Source of the DNA: Gnetum montanum
Taxonomy: Eukaryota; Streptophyta; Gnetopsida; Gnetales; Gnetaceae
Direction of reading: 5' to 3'
Length of the DNA: 31,302 nucleotides
NCBI GenBank assembly: GCA_015680685.1
Contig: MNCI01027305.1
Coordinates: 42,799-74,100 of the forward strand
Positions within the stretch are counted from its first letter, which is position 1. The number at the start of each line of letters is the position of its first letter. Below the pieces are notes generated by a model. That model worked only from the letters and a program-made list of their open reading frames with translations, was not told where the DNA came from and did not search any database. Positions 30,016 to 31,302 of the stretch are shown here, piece after piece. A program made the position numbers and the translations under genes.

Positions 30016-31302
30016 GAGAGGACTTCTTAGGTTAGATCTTTTTGTGGAAAGATTGTTAGCCTTAATCCAATTAGAGACAACATGAGTTAACATCACAGTG
30101 CAGATCTAAGGTGGCACTTGGTTTGAAGGATACTCAAATGTATTTGATGAAGAGGATAAGGGTGTTAACGATATAGGGTGACTAGCCATATTAGGTTGTG
30201 ATGATTTGGGAGGACTGTTGGGTCAGAAGAAGGATCATTTCCTGGAATGATTATCCGAACCACTTGGCTGAAAAGTCGATTGTGAATGTACAACCCTTGT
30301 AGCATTTTGTTGCTATTGCTGTGAAGGAATTTCATCTTACATGGATGGAGCAAGAGGTAACTCGGTTGAGAGCAAAAGAATGTATGCACATGGATGCGAA
30401 GGGTGATACAGAGATGGGTTTTGCCCTCAAGTAGATGGTGAATGTGTTTGGTAGTACTCTAGAGTGTAATAGTGATGCTAAAATGAGATGTAGCTTGTAG
30501 AACTTCTTGGAAAGATGGGTTGCTGAACATAGTACCCATATGGATTTGGTTTTTTATAAGGGTACTATTGTCTTGGTGGTGGCATTTCCCATGATTATGG
30601 TTGGTGCCATTATTGGTATTTCTCATAGAATTGTGGTGGAGCTCCACTTGGATAATAAGCCTGTTGGTGCTAGTGGAACTGCCTCGGATTGCCTTGAGGA
30701 TAGGGCAATTATCTGGGTGCTTGCCTCCTTGATAGTTGTAGATTCAATGCATACATCCCAGACTCTTGTAAGGGTGACACCACAAGGCAACATCCCTTTG
30801 GATGTTCATATTGACAAATGTGACAACCAATATCATCTTCGAAGTCTGTCTTCAGGACTTCTTCTTAGTAGCAACTTTGCCCGTACCTCTTTAGTAGGCA
30901 TGTCCAGCTTCTTTCTGCCTTCTACGGTTATGATCACTATTTTGATCTTTGGATTCTTCAGCAATCTTCATAGTAGTTTGGAATTTTTCTTCTAAAAAGT
31001 CCCATAATTTATCAACCTTTGCCAAAATATCAAAGATAGATTTTTGGATAGGCAAGGTTTTCCTATTTATCACTTCATTGAGTGGTGACTCCTTCTCATC
31101 ACAAAATTGGGCCTCCCTTTTTCTTATGGAAGGATCCTTATTATACTCTTCTACACTTTTCCTTTTTCACAACTCACCTTCTTCTTTTGCTACCTACTTT
31201 ATTAGCCTTTGAATCTGATGAGCTCTTAGTTCAAACAATCTCCCTTGGGCATACACACCAAGAGTTCTTCTGGTTTTTGCTCTGAGCCCATCTATGATGT
31301 GG
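30016..31302 (-). pseudogene. Gag C-terminal region of the outer element (incomplete at edge)
   Basis: The sense frame near 30790-30825 reads CHICQYEHPKGCC, a degenerate zinc-knuckle-like sequence, followed by a Pro/Gln/Tyr-rich tail toward the protease. Upstream, 30891-31073 gives SIFDILAKVDKLWDFLEEKF, charged and helical. The segment at about 31080-31302 is homologous to gag of the nested element around 20426-20557. The N-terminal core lies beyond the window. Stops are present. Confidence 0.7.

Larger units (their letters stand above)
13218..31302 (-). mobile_element. Outer Ty3/gypsy retrotransposon, Athila/Tat type, interrupted and cut by window edge
   Basis: The element reads on the minus strand: gag C-terminus (to 31302 and beyond), protease, RT, RNase H, integrase, long spacer, extra coiled-coil gene, polypurine tract and 3' LTR (13218-14093). 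Its extra gene is split by the nested element at 14841-22205. Joining NLCYANL (before the insertion) to the sequence at 14840 restores homology with the uninterrupted nested copy (LWYANLAMLT). Many in-frame stops make it inactive. Its 5' LTR lies beyond 31302. Excluding the insertion, over 10.7 kb is in view, so this is a large element. Confidence 0.9.

Noticed and set aside
30507-30995. 162-codon plus-strand ORF, partly hydrophobic
   Set aside because: It is the antisense of the gag C-terminal region. Hydrophobic residues arise from the complement of charged gag codons.
1-31302. CRISPR arrays, bacterial operons, ribosome-binding sites or rRNA
   Set aside because: None seen. The tandem repeats present are 47-, 50- and 82-bp head-to-tail duplications or microsatellites, and the content is plant nuclear.

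Overview
The window is plant nuclear DNA, about 31 kb and mostly transposable elements. Evidence for a plant is a tRNA-Met(CAU) gene with a 12-nt intron, an L1-type LINE whose ORF1 has a DUF4283-like domain plus a CCHC knuckle, an RTE-type LINE 3' tail, tRNA-derived SINEs, and Ty3/gypsy elements with a tRNA-Asp-like primer site. The long repeat-filled spacers and heavy C-to-T decay would suit a large-genome seed plant, possibly a gymnosperm, but the sequence does not settle the species.

Layout. 1-69: edge of an LTR. 70-1203: intergenic DNA with a GC-rich candidate exon on the minus strand and an 82-bp tandem duplication. 1204-1289: tRNA-Met (minus). 1742-2762: several SINE copies around a decayed RTE-LINE 3' end. 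2969-3064: tRNA-Tyr relic. About 3120-8680: a LINE with two intact overlapping ORFs (393 and 1266 codons). 8777-9439: the N-terminal part of a probable organelle-targeted PPR-like protein, running into a second RTE-LINE fragment. 9906-11848: AT-rich with little recognisable content. 11849-12587: solo LTR with a perfect 5-bp target duplication. 13218-31302: a large Ty3/gypsy element of the Athila/Tat type, transcribed on the minus strand and running off the right edge. Inside it, at 14841-22205, sits a complete 7.4-kb related element with 861/862-bp LTRs and CTAGG target duplications.

How the parts relate. The outer element has, in minus-strand order, gag C-terminus, protease, RT, RNase H and integrase (DD35E plus GPY motif), then a long spacer and an extra gene of roughly 900-960 codons before its 3' LTR. 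The extra gene has an N-terminal domain resembling plant 'putative transposon protein'/Athila ORF families and a long coiled-coil C-terminus. The nested element keeps gag and the extra gene but has lost all of pol, so it looks like a non-autonomous derivative. In both, the first ATG of the extra gene directly follows a conserved TGTGATTAYAG, which looks like a splice acceptor. In the nested copy a perfect TATA-like box stands between gag and the extra gene. Both gypsy elements carry many stop codons, largely of the type expected from deamination of methylated cytosines. The LINE is open throughout and CpG-containing, so it is much younger.
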